Positions 1 to 12,606 of a stretch of DNA of 64,000 nucleotides are shown here, piece by piece. Numbering within the stretch: position 1 is the stretch's first letter; each line of letters starts with the position of its first letter. This DNA is from Urophycis tenuis (Eukaryota; Chordata; Actinopteri; Gadiformes; Phycidae). Both the position numbers and the translations under genes were made by a program. Where the stretch lies: contig JAXIVH010000001.1 of NCBI GenBank assembly GCA_036785325.1, positions 12,667,635-12,731,634 on the forward strand, given 5' to 3'. The notes beneath the pieces are model-generated. The model did not search any database. It was not told the origin of the DNA and was given only the letters and a program-made list of their open reading frames with translations.

Positions 1-2
1 GG

Positions 3-1254
3 ATGGCTAACTACTTGATGAAATTCATTCCCCAACTCGCAACATTCACCACACCACTAAAAGAACTTCTCAGCGACAGGAACGAGTGGTGTTGGGGAAC
101 AAGTCAAGTCGAGGCATTCAAAAACTTGAAGCTGGCTTTGAGCTCTCCACAAGTCTTGGCACAGTACTCGCCAACAGCGGAGACGAGAGTTGCAGCCGAT
201 GCATCTTCTTATGGCATAGGAGCCGTTCTTACTCAGAAACAAGCAGACGAGAAATGGAGACCCATAACATACATCTCCAGGAGCTTAACCGAAACAGAAA
301 AACGTTATGCTCAAATAGAAAAGGAGGCCTTAGCCGCCACATGGGCTTGTGAGCGCCTCTACTCTTACCTTCTTGGGTTACGGTTCACGCTTATAACCGA
401 CCACAAAACCTTACTACCGCTGCTTGGTTCCAGAGGCCTCGATGAACTTCCACTGCGGATACTTCGGTTACGCCTGAGACTGCTAAGATTCACCTACGAG
501 ATTGTGCATGTTCCTGGGAAGTCTCTTATTACGGCCGACACACTCTCACGAGCACCCATCAATGACACGCCTACAGCCACAGAATGTCAGCTTGAGCAGG
601 ATGTTCAGGTCTTCGTGGACACTGTGCGTGCTGCGCTGCCGGCAGCAGATCAGCGAAGCCCAGCATGCAGACAAAGCTTGTAGACGCGTGGCCCGGTACT
701 GTCTCCAGGGCTGGCCAGAGAAAAGTGAGCTGGAGCTGGAGGCTAAACCCTTCTGGTCCCAGAGAGGAAACCTTCACCTGGTCGGCAACCTGCTGATGAA
801 AGACCACAGGTTAGTGATACCTTCAGCTCTTCAGAAAGAAACCCTGCAGCAGCTCCACCAAGGTCACCAGGGCATCACTAAATGCCGTGCACGTGCCCAG
901 CAGGCAGTGTGGTGGCCAGGACTGTCAAGCCAAATCAAACACCTGGTCATGAACTGTGAGCCCTGCCAGGTCCACCAGGTCCCCCACAGTGAGCCTATGC
1001 GGTCTACCCCCACTCCAGATCGTCCATGGCAGAGAGTGGGAACAGATCTGTTCACCTGGAAAGGGAACACCTACCTGTTAATTGTGGACTACTTTTCTCG
1101 ATACATCGAGGTAGCCCGTCTCACTGTCACGTCCTCAGCTGTTGTCATAGCCGGACTGAAAGAAGTCTTCTCTAGGCATGGCATCCCCAACATCTTGGTG
1201 TCCGAGAATGGGCCCCAGTACTCTTCAGAGGCCTTCAAAGAGTTTACCACCGCC
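3..1254 (+). pseudogene. Ty3/gypsy retrotransposon pol, 5' piece (RT end, RNase H, integrase N-part)
   Basis: This is the part of a Ty3/gypsy polyprotein that copies and integrates the element. The window opens inside the RT connection region. RNase H follows, with its acidic residues visible in AADASSYGIGA, EKEALA, TDHK and TADTLSR (about 190-545). After a frame change near 645-655, the next frame carries the HHCC zinc-binding segment of integrase (HQGH...CEPC, about 855-970) and the first half of the catalytic core, with GTD at about 1040. The second catalytic motif reads SEN (1201-1209) where the family normally has SDN. Reading stops at 1255-1257, but that TAG is the first triplet of an inserted hAT element, not a stop of the gene. 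The copy is not functional as read: one frameshift, one insertion and an altered catalytic residue. The family call is firm; the 5' end is outside the window. Confidence 0.92.
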
Positions 1255-2324
1255 TAGAGGTGCACAGCAACCTCACTATCTGTATCTGTTTCTGTATCTG
1301 TTCAACCAAAAAATTATCTGTATCTGTATTCGGATAGAAAACCGGAAGTGGGCGTGGTTTATACCGGACGTCTCCTTTATTGTGCCGAATTTGTATTTTC
1401 TAACCTAATATTCATTTGCAATGCAATAGTAGTCCCTTCCAAGCATCACATTGATTTAATATTGTTATATAATTAATTATTAAATATACTTTACGACAAT
1501 AATTACATAGAGATACATACACAACAGTAATACATGAACTTTTTTGCCTGTTTTATTTTATCCACCCCACCCTATTGAACGAAGTTTAGATAGTTTAGAC
1601 AGTTTGAACTTTAAATATAAAGGTTTATTAATCACCACTAGGACACGCACAAGCCACCTGCTGCCTAACGTACGTAATGCAAAGGGCTGCGCTTGTGCCC
1701 TCTCTCACACAGCGGATACTGAATGATAAATCTAAACTTGAATGTGTTGCTGTTTGTTTAAATAACCATGAAATACTTGGTCAAAATTCCATTAAACCTG
1801 ACTGATACATGCAGCATATGTCACTTAAAGGAAATAATATTGACTGAAATACACGGTAAAACGTTCAACTGTCATCGCACACTATTTATATTTTCACAAC
1901 GGAATACAAAACAGGAAAACATACTGTGTAAGTAGTTTATTTGACTTTTAATGAGATAGAGAGATCAGCTATGTGGTGAATGTCAGGCGAATGTCTAATT
2001 TCAAGCTCTAAGTTTCATGTCCACCGCGGTCAGCTCAGCTCAGCTCGCTGTTGTGCGCTGACTCAGTGGGACGACAACATAAGTGATCTCTTTTCAATCA
2101 CTTGTAATAAATGAAACGACTATTTAGTGAAATCAAAGTCCGATGCTGCAAACAGAATAGACATTTTTATCTTGTTGCCAACCTGCCATCCACAATGATA
2201 TGAACGGATTTTAAGATTTTTTTTTCCCGAATAATAACGCGAATATTCGGGTAGAATACAGATATGTTTACATCACATTATCTGTGCTTTCCGAATAACA
2301 TATTCGTATTCGGGTGCATCCCTA
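1255..2324. mobile_element. Non-autonomous hAT-type element inserted in the gypsy integrase
   Basis: The 1,070-bp segment is flanked by the exact 8-bp duplication CCACCGCC (1247-1254 and 2325-2332), the target-duplication length typical of hAT transposons. Its ends are imperfect inverted repeats: TAGAGGTGCAC on the left, and the reverse complement of the right end is TAGGGATGCAC. Subterminal sequence on both sides is rich in short motifs around CGAATA and TATCTGTA. No transposase-like reading frame is visible, so it would depend on a transposase supplied elsewhere. Removing the element plus one duplication rejoins the two integrase halves in a continuous frame, so it arrived after the gypsy copy. 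Confidence 0.88.
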
Positions 2325-2332
2325 CCACCGCC

Positions 2333-2920
2333 TACCAGTTTCAGCATGTTACCAGCAGTCCCCGCTATCCTCAAGCGAATGGGGAAGCTGAACGTGCAGT
2401 AGGCACAGTGAAAAGCCTCTGGAAGAAAGGGACTGATCAAACCGAAGCACTTCTTGCTTACCGAGCAACACCCTTGGAACATGGGTACTCTCCAGCCCAA
2501 CTGTTGATGGGAAGACACCTCCGAACAACTGTTCCACAACCAGCAACATCACTCACCCCACGATGGCCTAACCTGGAAGAGTTTAAGAAGGCAGACAGGC
2601 AAGGACGTCATAAGCAGGAGACACGTTTCAACCGCCGTCACCTGGCACGCACGCTGCCAGAGCTGTCACAAGGACAGAAAGTCTGGATCACAACTGAACA
2701 GATTCCTGGTGCTGTTGTCAGACAAGCAGAGACTCCGAGATCGTTCCTTGTCCAGACGGACCGGGGCTTGCTCAGGCGAAACCGCATTCACCTGCGTGCA
2801 GTGGGTCATCCCCCAGAGGCACCTGAGCCACACCCGTGTCCACAGCAGACAGACACCCAACATGACACTACCACCCGCTCAGGGAGAGTGTCAAGACCCC
2901 CAGATAGACTGGACTTATAG
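2333..2920 (+). pseudogene. Ty3/gypsy integrase, 3' piece, with C-terminal region
   Basis: This continues the integrase of 3-1254 on the far side of the hAT insertion. The segment starting YQFQHVTSS leads into RYPQANGEAE, which holds the catalytic Glu region of the D,D-35-E core, then the LAYRAT...YSPAQLLMGR stretch characteristic of gypsy integrases. A basic, proline-rich C-terminal tail ends at the stop codon 2918-2920. No chromodomain is evident. Upstream bases of the same open frame (2264-2324) belong to the hAT element and are not integrase. Confidence 0.9.
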
Positions 2921-2995
2921 AAGAGGGTAGATAGGTTGGAAGGACTGTAGAATGTTCATCTACACGGCTGCATTAGTTTAGGGCAGCTCATGTTC

Positions 2996-3027
<32 letters not shown>

Positions 3028-3312
3028 GTATGTTGTTAACAAGATGTTTATTCCAGTAACGTGTTAAGATTATTTCAGTTTGTTAATTTAGTTATTCATG
3101 ACTTTTAGGGTTGAGTTAAATAAGAGAGAGTCATGATATCCTAGGTAGGTCTCAGCAGAAGAGTTGATTTACTTTTATTTAGGATGTACTTGCTTTCTAA
3201 AAGGAGGAGATGTACTGGGGACATGTTTATGTGTAACACGGGCAGTGCTGGATTAAACGACATACATACCAGACGTGCTGGTCTCCGCCTGAGTTCATTC
3301 ATAGAATTAACA
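2921..3312 (+). mobile_element. Gypsy 3' end: polypurine tract and probable LTR start
   Basis: Downstream of the integrase stop is non-coding sequence with a poly-A run (about 2997-3020). A purine-rich run AAAAGGAGGAGA ends at 3210 and is followed directly by TGTACTGGGG, the expected layout of a polypurine tract and the 5' end of a 3' LTR. I cannot place the LTR end. A CA that could close it lies near 3312, but that would make an LTR of only about 100 bp, so truncation is more likely. The second LTR is outside the window or absent, so the boundary cannot be tested here. Confidence 0.45.
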
Positions 3313-4069
3313 CATTAGCAGGGCTAAAATGGTTGAGGTGATTATTGTTGAAAGCAGTTTGAAATGTGCCTTGCACTGTTATGTTGTTGTGCCTTGCACT
3401 GTTATGTTGTGGTATAATTAGAAGCATATTTTGTTGGTGCACTTGGAATTGAGGTTATTTGTCAGTTAAATTAATGAAAATGTAAATAACTGACAGTAGT
3501 AGTCCATGTGTGGATTTATGTGCATATGTTGTTCTGCATCTTCAAAACAGAATATATTGACTCTTCCGTATGTTGTTGTACTTTCTTTATTTGTTACCGT
3601 GATTACTCCGGCCCCTTATTTTGCCTCAAATTCATAAACTGGCCCCAATTCCAAATTAATTGAATAGCCCTGGTCTAACAGATACCAAAAAGAAAAAAAA
3701 AACTTATACTCATTTTATCAATATATTTTACTTTATTCTGTGGTTCCACATTGATTGGCAATATGTTGTTACGTAAAACAAGCAATGTTCTGAATGCTAT
3801 CTGTCAAGATATCTGCTTAATCTTGTCTCTCATGTCAGTCTTAAAGTCTGTCGGCAGACGAGCATTGTGCTCTCTTTTGCTTCATATTTTTTTCAACCAA
3901 TCATGTTGCTTGCGATGTGATTACCAGTTTTTAAACATACACCCCCACACCTATATTACTGAATTAACTCAGATTATATGAATTATTTATATGAGCTGTT
4001 CACGTCTAGGGTTTGTTTGATCTCCATCCCTTTATAAGGAAAATCATATATTCATAATCATATATTTGA
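3313..4069. other. Non-coding, AT-rich; no gene seen
   Basis: No reading frame here resembles a known protein. A ~24-bp block (TGCCTTGCACTGTTATGTTG) is present twice in tandem at about 3369-3412. The rest is AT-rich sequence with short homopolymers and no recognisable signals. Confidence 0.6.
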
Positions 4070-5896
4070 TATATATATTATGGCATGCCGTTCAGGAAAT
4101 TAATCTTTGAATATATTGAATGAAACTTTGAATATATTGAATGAACCTTTTTGAATATTTTGAATGAAACTTGACTGATGCCAGGCTTCACGGCAGTGCC
4201 TGCGGCCATCTTGTGTAACTTGTGGACGCTGCAGCTAAAGCTGAGTGACAATGAGTCAGGCCGCTCGCAATCTCGTTGCAGCAATTTTAAACAACGAGGA
4301 CATCATAAACACACTGGCGAATGCGTGCTAAAATCCTCCCGACACCCCTGCCCAATACCCTGCCCGTTCTTCTGACATTCGCTTCGCGAATTCACTTCGC
4401 TCTGACGCGACACTTCTCTGGGACTGGAGAAGCTGCTGCGGCTACACGGATTTGGTGAACTGAAGGAGAAGCTCTTCATATATTGTTTAGATACAATACG
4501 AATCACATTCATAGACCAATGCAGGCTGAATATTTAATTTAGTATTAAACATATTTGATGATCGGCAACACATTGTCAGCTTTGGGCACGTTACTCACAC
4601 AGCGGACTGCGGACGGAAAGACAAATGCATTATGAGATTTGCCGAAACTTTGAATATATTTTATGAATCTTACATGTTACAGCGATTAATACAGCAGCAA
4701 TATTTAAAAAAAAAAATTCCATAGTAGGCCTAATTATCTCCGTAAGGCATAATCTCATTATGCATTTGACTGTCCGTCCGCAGTCCGCTGTGTGAGTAAC
4801 GTGCCCAAAGCTGACAATGTGTTGCCGATCATCAAATACGTTCAATATTTAACTAAATATTTAGCCTGCATTGGTCTATAAAAGTGGGTGATTCGTATTG
4901 TATCTAAACAATATATGAGAGCTTCTCCTTCAGTTCACAAAATCCGTGTAGCCGCAGCAGCTTCTCCAGTACCGGAGAAGTGCCACGTCAGAGCGCAGTG
5001 CCATTATGCTCGGCCATTCACTTTACCTTCATTAAATCACCTGAAAACTATATCAAGCTAACCATTCTTGTGCCCGTACACCTTTCTTGTGTACGGGCGG
5101 AGATTGTACATAGGGGCTGTTTTGGGGCACTCCTGTGAGGTGGAGGGTTATGTTCAGGTTGGCCCGATAAGCAGCTGCCTGGCCCGTTGGTCTGCCACGG
5201 TTAAAAAGGAGCGAATTTCTTCGTCAGAAGACAGGGCAGGGGTATCGGGAGGATTTTAGCACGCATTCGCCAGTGTGTTTATCATGTCCTCATTGTTTAC
5301 AATTGCTGCAACGAGATTGTGAGCGGCCTGACTCATTGTCACTGTTTGAGCTGCAGCATCCACAAGTTATACAAGATGGCCGCAGGCACTGCCGTGAAGT
5401 CAGTCAAGTTTTATTCAATATATTCAAAGGTTCATTCAATATATTCAAAGTTTCATTCAATATATTCAAGAGTTCACTCCATATATTCAAGTTTCATTCA
5501 ATATATTCAAGGTTCACTCCATATATTCAAAGTTTCATTCCATATATTCAAAGTTTCATTCAATATATTCAAAGGTTCACTCCATATATTCAAGTTTCAT
5601 TCCATATATTCAAGGTTCACTCCATATATTCAAGTTTCACTCCATATATTCAAAGTTTCATTCCATATATTCAAGTTTCATTCAATATATTCAAAGGTTC
5701 ATTCCATACATTCAAGTTTCATTCCATATATTCAAGGTTCACTCCATATATTCAAGTTTCACTCCATATATTCAAAGTTTCATTCCATATATTCAAGTTT
5801 CATTCCATATATTCAAGGTTCACTCCATATATTCAAAGTTTCATTCAATATATTCAAAGATTAATTTCCTGAACGGCATGCCATAATATATATATA
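4070..5896. mobile_element. Large foldback (inverted-repeat) element
   Basis: The left arm (about 4070-4655) and right arm (about 4735-5896) are inverted copies of one another around an AT-rich centre. Matching landmarks, outside in: GGCATGCCGTTCAGGAAATT at 4082 against its complement at 5863-5883; the CTTGTGGACGCTGCAGCT block near 4218 against 5350; the GAATGCGTGCTAAAATCC block near 4320 against 5255; the TTTGGTGAACTGAAGGAGAAGC block near 4452 against 4922; and the GCAACACATTGTCAGC block near 4565 against 4815. The outer ends sit in TATATA-rich sequence, so a target duplication cannot be read with confidence. The arms differ in length because the right arm carries an insertion (about 4996-5220) and an expanded minisatellite (5405-5862). 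No transposase is encoded; a non-autonomous foldback element is the simplest reading. Confidence 0.8.
5405..5862. repeat. ~20-bp minisatellite TTCA(T/C)TC(A/C)ATATATTCAA
   Basis: About 22-23 tandem copies of a 19-20-bp unit lie within the right arm of the foldback element. The two main variants are TTCATTCAATATATTCAAAG and TTCACTCCATATATTCAAG. The left arm has only about three inverted copies (about 4108-4172), so the array grew on one side after the arms formed. The unit contains ATATAT, and both strands are open in two frames by composition alone; those frames are not genes. Confidence 0.9.
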
Positions 5897-8800
5897 TTGC
5901 CAAGTCTGAATTTCTATTGTTTTTACTTTTCTGTTGTTTAAACACTAATTTAATGCTGACTTTGTGGGTGCTGATTACCATGTGTTGCTCAAGGCCCCAA
6001 AAAACCCTCCTGCCTCTGCATTGAAGAAGGAACTTTGGAACTTAGAGACTAACAAATGATTTGTATGAAACAAATAAGAAAGATTGTATCAAAATCTCTT
6101 TTGTAAATGTATGATATATTCAAACAACAAAAGTAAATATATTATCTATATGTCAACTGATATGCTTTAAGAGAATTTAAGAGTTTGTATGTAAACCCCC
6201 TGTTTCAGCTCTAATTTGAACACTACTAGATTTAAAAACAGAAAACCGCATCAATGGTAGAAGCAGCAACATTGGTAGTAGAGAGTTCCAATCATCATTC
6301 CAAACTACAGGGGCTAAGTATAAGCCTTGAATTTCCACAAATGCAAAAGCAAAGAGCACGATGACGGGTATTATACATTTGAGCTATTTTATTGAGTTTC
6401 ACGCTCGATAAAAAGCATTTAATTTCAAACTAGAAAATTCAAAATTCCCTCGAGGGAAATTTTGAAAGGGCACGGATGATACTGCCGGAGTGTGTACATC
6501 ATGATGAGATTCTTCAGAGGTTTCAAACAATTAATACCAGTAACATTATGATTTTGTAAGAATTCTAAAAAAAAGCATCTAAAAAGAAAAAAAGGAAGAA
6601 AAGCCATCAGTCAGTCTTCAAACACACCAGACTGCATTAACAAAATCATTAAACCATTAAAGAACCAGTTTAATTTAAGACATTCCCTATTCAAAATCGG
6701 CATCTTTAATCACTGTTTTCTCACGTACTGCCATCTTACGCCACTGTTACCTTGAATGCAGTCTGACCGCTATCGAATCTCTTAGTCAACATTGAAAATT
6801 ATTTATCTGTGTTGAATTCATATAGCGGAGAGCTATGGCAAGCACAGCGCAGCGAAATTAACTCCAGTTTTACAAGTCGCTTTATTATGACACGGTCACA
6901 AGCAGTCTTATCACACCGTTATGAACAGACTGGTAGGGGAATCACAAGATACCACAGTCAGTTGAGCAATAGTGCTCCCTGACTCATCCCAAAAACAACA
7001 GTCAACACAGTGAAACATAATGAAACAATGAAATGCAAGGAACCCAACATGTCCTGAACAATTGCCTCCAAACCCTATCTAATAGCAATAACATGTAATG
7101 ACACAGAATGCCAGAATGTCACAAGGCATTCCGGGAAACAGTCCCCCAACATGTTACAATATTTACGATTTCCTCAAGCAAGTACAACAACTTGAACCGA
7201 TAATACAAGAAAACACAAAAGCATTAATGAACCTAATTTACGGAAAAATAGAAACGACATTTAATTTGATTTGTGTCCGATGACGGGGGAGAGATGGAGA
7301 GAGAGATCACTTTGGTAGAGAGACATAGAGTAACAATAACAGAGAGCGAGCGCCGGTCTCAATAAAGCTGTTATTAATCAGATAAATAAAACGTTATTTC
7401 CTGATTGTTTCACAGTGGTTACATTCAGCGGGTAGACACGCCCATGAACTGCACCTATCTGATTCACATTATCCAATGACAAGTATTACAGCTCTGTGCG
7501 CGAGCATAGTCAAGACATCGCGTCTACCACAAGTTCTCCCAGCAGCAGCAGCAGCAACGAGAACATTCCCGCCAGTGAAAAGGACCAATAGGAGTCCTCT
7601 TGTTTCACCGCGCACACCCGCACACACACGCACACCTGCACACACAGACGCAAGCACCCACACACGCAAGCAGGTGCGATCTCGACAGAGACGTTGAAGA
7701 AAAGAGCCATTTTCTGCCTCGGCACTGGTCTCACATTTGGGCTTATTCTGACAAAACGCCAGCATCGGTAACGGTAGCATCCTGAACGATTTGGTGTTTC
7801 TACAATGTTTCTAGAGTAAATATTTAGGAGACACTCGCGAGTTCAAAACAGGGCTCCGTCCTGCTTCTCTCGGAAAATATTTGTATTGGAGTCAATGAGG
7901 AGCAGAGACAGACTGGCCGCACTTAGAGCCTGCCAATTCGAATTGTGTAAGTCTCTCCAATTTTTTGAGCACATTGTGAGAGACAAAACACGTTTGTCTA
8001 CAAAGTTGGAAAAAATCATGTGTGTATGTTCTTGTTGGGAGGTGAGGTTGATGTTGGGAAGACTTGGACTGCCGATGCATACGGGTGTCTGTGCCACTGT
8101 GCTTGCATGTATTTGTTTCCTGATGGCTGGGCGCTAATCAGCGGGACCCAGCTGGTGGAAACGAGCCGCAGCTGTTTCCAGTGGATGGGAGCGGCTGGCG
8201 ACACCCGATTGGTGGACACACGCCAATAAAGGGTGCCGACTGGAACCACTCAAGAGACGGGAGGTTCACTATGAGCTGCCAGGATCGGGCTACCAGTAGC
8301 TGACACGGCCACGACTACGTGCTGCTCCTGTCTGGTCCTCTGCAACGCACCGACGAGAAGACGAGCCGAGCCGTCCAAAAGACATTCGTTCTGCGATCTC
8401 AAACACTTCCTAAACGGACGGTGACTTCCGAAACCCAATAAGTGTTACTGTGTGAGTGGACTGCCCCTTAATGAAACGTGAAGACTCATACTCTGCCTGT
8501 CTGTTGTCAGCTACTGCGATCGACCACTTCCTGGAATCCCATGAGTGACGTCAGCCCTACTGTGGAACTCCTGGCCGTCCCCATGCCAACGCCCTGACTG
8601 CCGTCAAATTAAAAGTCCTTGCTGCTGGGGATTGACTAACTTCCTGGCCAGTCGTGAGTCAACTCGGGACACCACAGCCAGTGAACTTTTTTCCAGTGTT
8701 GCGGTGACTACTGACTGACTCCACCGTGCCTTGCTGTTGTAGTTTTCTTTATTTCTTTCTTGGTCGGGAGGGACCCCGACCGAGCGGACAATTTATCTTT

Positions 8801-9240
8801 CTGTTTGTTTTTTTTCTCATAGGTTTTAATTTGTGTAATTCGCCAAAGTGCTAGACTTGGGGGTGGGCCTTAGGCGAGCCACCAGTAAGGTTTTGTGGTC
8901 CATAACTCACGCGTGCAACTAGTGTGCTGGTTTGTGTGAGTGTGTTTTTTTGTGTGTAGTCCAGGCACAAATCTACAGCGGATTTGCGGTGAACAAATTT
9001 TTATACATTTTCTGCTGTGTTTTAAACCGTGTGCGTATTCACTCCAAATTAGACCCTGACTATGCTGTGTGGTCACCATCGGCTCTAGGCCCCCTGGCAA
9101 GTGCGATTGGTAGTTATTTTAGTGGTTGTGTTGAAATAAAATATCTTATTCTTCTTAATTGACGCCTGCTGTCTCTGTGTTGTGGTGTGTCCTGGAATCT
9201 CCTGCATTAGTTGGTTTTGTCGCTAAGACTGGGCGACATG
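5897..9240. other. Non-coding stretch with simple repeats; no gene recognised
   Basis: I find no frame with a recognisable domain. A CA/CG-rich tract lies at about 7608-7668, and GAGA-rich sequence at about 7288-7310. Sequence from about 8820 to 9240 ends with an AATAAA motif (9135-9140) followed by a TCTT-rich run, which could be the end of an old retroelement, but I cannot assign a family. Short open frames here lack supporting features. Confidence 0.5.
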
Positions 9241-9429
9241 TACATTGTAAATTGTGGCCAGGAGCAGCGTGGAAAGAGATTTTATTTAGCTGCAATCTGA
9301 CACTAATTATTCACCGCAATACACACCCATTATAACCTAATTTCTCCAAAAATGATCATGGTCATTGAACAGTGATAGGTCAAATACTTTTTGATCAATC
9401 AAAACATGGAAATATACACCAAATACACA

Positions 9430-10865
9430 AGGCTTGTGCCTACTGATTAGAGTTGGAGTATCTAGGTGAAAGTATGCAGGAGCAGTAGGCAGCACCAAAA
9501 GTCTTTATTTTTTGACCTCCTCCCATGCATTCTCTATGGGAAAATATTCAGTTTTTTGCAAATAATGTTGTGAAAAATGCATGTTATTTTAATACGAATA
9601 CAAGCACACCGATACCGATGAAGACGCACGTTTTGATATATCATTTGGGACTAGTAGCGAATCGAAATTCATCCGGAAGAGGAATAATAAGAAAGAAGAA
9701 GATGAAAAAATCCACAGGATGTGCGGTAGGGCCAGTGCTCGGTGCGATTGCCCCGTGCCCTAACTAGAAAATGTAATTCCACGTGAGGAATTACTTGTGC
9801 ATAGGAATGCCTGTGATCATTGAGTTGAATTCAGTTGAGTCTGCCTGAGCTGGAAAGCAATTAGCGGAGTCAAACGTAATAATTGGAAATCTAGGCTCAC
9901 TGTTATCTCTATGAGTTTATTTACTTTTTTTTTTAATCGCAAATATCTCACAAAGTATAAAGTTTTAAAAAAAAGAAAATTATGAAGCACAGCCATACGG
10001 AAGGAAGTAGACCTTTTCAATATAGTCGAGGTTCAGTCGTTTAGCTTCCATTAATTTCACGTTTCAGTGTGAATAATAATAATGATAATAATAATAACTA
10101 GCTATCCTGCTAACACTCGTTGAGTAGGATTAACACTAGAATGCTAGTTCTAGTTGGTAGCGCTAGTAGCTGCTAGCAGCTAGCGCTAGTTCTAGAAATG
10201 GATTCGACTAGCAGCTCGACAGTTTGCGTTCTCATATCGAGACTTAACGTAACATTTGACGACAAAATGAATGACCAAAAAACAGTAGCACTTACCTTAA
10301 TTCAGAATGTAATTTCAGAAATATATCTCAAAGGCGAGTCTTACGAGCGAATCAAACGTTATCGCTAGGAGCACGAAGTCAAGCCGACGATAAGGTTCAC
10401 ACAGCTGCGTGTTTCAAGGCAAATGTATCCAGCTGGAAAGGTAGCCTAATTATTAGTCCTAGAGCTGTGGTCAAACAGCTGTGAGCCATTGAAAGCCTAA
10501 TGCAACAATGGGCTGAGCGGTCTAACGTGAGTTTTAATGGAGTATATTTCTACTTTTTAATTAGTTTGTATCTCAAAAAGCATAAAGTTTACAAATATGA
10601 AAATATAGTAGCACACCTAGGCTCAACAAGACCTTTGTCATGATGTTTGAATTGTATCATATTATCCGCGACCCGACCCCGGATAAGCGGTAGAAAGTGA
10701 GTGAGTGAGTGAGTATCCAGTATGAAGAGCTGATTTAATTTCACTTTTTGTTGGGAAGAATAAGAAAAAAGAAGGATAACAGGATTTGCATTTCTATGCA
10801 CAATAATAAAAAGAAAAAATCCACAGGATAACAATAGTGCTTGGTGCGATTGCCCTGTGCCCTAA
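9430..10865. repeat. Two diverged copies of a dispersed repeat
   Basis: Two segments end in closely similar sequence: AAAAAATCCACAGGAT followed by GTGCTCGGTGCGATTGCC at about 9703-9755, and the matching block at about 10814-10853. A second shared block, with ATCTCACAAAGTATAAAGTTT near 9945 and ATCTCAAAAAGCATAAAGTTT near 10570, shows that both regions descend from the same family. An AATAATAATGAT microsatellite (about 10072-10096) lies between them. No coding potential is visible and I cannot name the family. Confidence 0.55.
10650..10715 (+). repeat. LINE-like tail with (GTGA)n
   Basis: The segment CGACCCGACCCCGGATAAG followed by CGGTAGAAA and then GTGAGTGAGTGAGTGAGT is the familiar end of dispersed fish retroelements, a conserved GGATAAGCGGTAGAAA motif running into a tetranucleotide tail. 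The upstream extent of the element is not distinguishable. Confidence 0.5.
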
Positions 10866-10869
10866 TAAA

Positions 10870-12527
10870 CACACTCTTTTATATATCTATATGATCAGGT
10901 GCAGCCCTGGTGCATCCGACGGTCATGTTCAAGAACACACTGGATGCAGCTACAACGCCTCTCCTGTTGAGGGCACAAGCCCCCAACCGCTAGCCTAAAC
11001 ATGACGGTCACTCTCTGGGTCAGTCCATGTAAGGTTTGGAGGTCCCAGGTCCATAAATCAATACTCACACCTTATGCGTTGCAATATGAAAAATATTTAA
11101 TTATTTGTGTTTTCTGGGATTAAGTTAGTACCTCCTATGTATATATTCCCTTTGTACTCCAGAGGACCATTGGTTGGGCTGCCTGATGATACTGAACAAT
11201 TGACATGGAAGTGCTTCACTGAAACCACTCCTGCGTCGTCTTTTGAGAAGCTAATAACTCAAAGGGGTTGAAGAGAGGGCACTGGAGGTGAAATTAAATC
11301 AGGACCTGTTGTATCTGGTAACTATGTCCACAATGACTCCTTTGATGCTTGCAGCTGCCACTACTTTTTCCTAACCAGTTTTATATCTGCTTCTGCCGTT
11401 TCGTATGTGTGGTATGCACAATTGATTGCAAGTACACTGTGCCCGAGCATGGTGAAACATTGGTTACATGATAAACATGTCATTTAAGATAAGGTTTTGT
11501 TTTTAACATTAAGGCATGTAAACCTATTCTGGTATTACTCTGAAACTAGTTATTAACCACAAAATGGCGCTGAAGATGGTTTTCATGATACATAAGTCAC
11601 ATGTCTGCAATATTTCCGTGTTTTTGACCTTGTTAAATATAACAACATAACTTAAAGCTTAAGCTCATGAAAATCTGAATCGAGACGTCCCATTGTCTAC
11701 CCTCAGGGCAATGATTTCCACGGTGCATTGTCACTTAGCCTATAGGATTCCATACCTGCTGTCCGTTCTCACCGGGCTGTGGTGGCCTCATTTGTTGTGC
11801 TGAGATGCCGTCCTAGATTCTACCTTCTACAGTCTCCTTTCCTACATACCCCCTCCTGCATAGTGCCCAACACATTTTACCCTCTACATTCTGCCTATCA
11901 CATTATATTTGTTCAGCCCATGCCAAACATTATCTGCTGTTTTGCTGACCCCAATGTGTACAAATCTTGTGTAACACTTCCATCTCCACGCACTGTTTAA
12001 CTCACTTTCTAAAGTGGGTAATGTCATGGAATGTCTATGTGAATCTTCATGGTGTATAACGCAACCTCAGCCAATCCCAGTTGGTATCAGACTTGTCTGA
12101 CCTTGACGTTGTTATAACTGCTGTGTAGTACAGGGTTCAAGATGAGCATTAACGGATGGGTATCTCATTAGGTTAATGTTTTTGGCCTTGTAAAACAAGC
12201 ACCTGTTCTTGATTTGAATAAGCCTGTGAAAAAGCTTTGAGACATGCTTAAATGGAGGCTTACCCCAGGGCACGGAATTAGTCAGCGCATCAGTGATTCT
12301 CTTTCCCAGATCTCTTTTCTACATACTGGCTCTGGCTGTGTGTATTTTGCCAGCTGTGTGTTAGCCTAGTGCAGGCTTTACATGAGCAGGACTGGATATT
12401 AAGTTTTACTTTAACACAGTAAGACACGTTATTGTCACCACAGACAATCTCAAGGGCCTTGGACAAGAATTAGATGCACAACGAAGAGACTTGTCTGTGA
12501 AGTCAGTGATTCAATAATTGCCTTGAC
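10870..12527. other. Non-coding; no gene seen
   Basis: No long or domain-bearing reading frame, RNA gene or clear repeat boundary is visible in this interval. Confidence 0.5.
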
Positions 12528-12533
12528 ACTTAC

Positions 12534-12606
12534 ATTTACATTTGGGCTTTTAGCAGATGCTTTTATCCAAAGCGACTTACAAAGAGTACATTTGTCATAA
12601 GAAGGT
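12534..12606 (+). repeat. Common fish dispersed repeat motif
   Basis: TTACATTTACATTTGGGC followed by TTTTAGCAGATGCTTTTATC and CAAAGCGACTTACAAA matches a motif seen very widely across teleost genomes within short interspersed elements. Only this core is recognisable, and I do not assign a family name with confidence. It supports a fish origin for the window. Confidence 0.55.

Noticed and set aside
1178..1408. Small plus frame ending in FNQKIICICIR
   Set aside because: It crosses the gypsy-hAT junction, in the wrong register for integrase and within the non-coding element end.
5273..5872. Frames of 199 and 181 codons as a repeat protein
   Set aside because: They are the ~20-bp minisatellite read in two frames inside a foldback element; the repeat unit is not a multiple of three throughout.
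7469..7780. Minus-strand 103-codon frame
   Set aside because: It runs through a CA/CG-rich simple repeat (VCVCVRVCA type) and has no domain or codon support.
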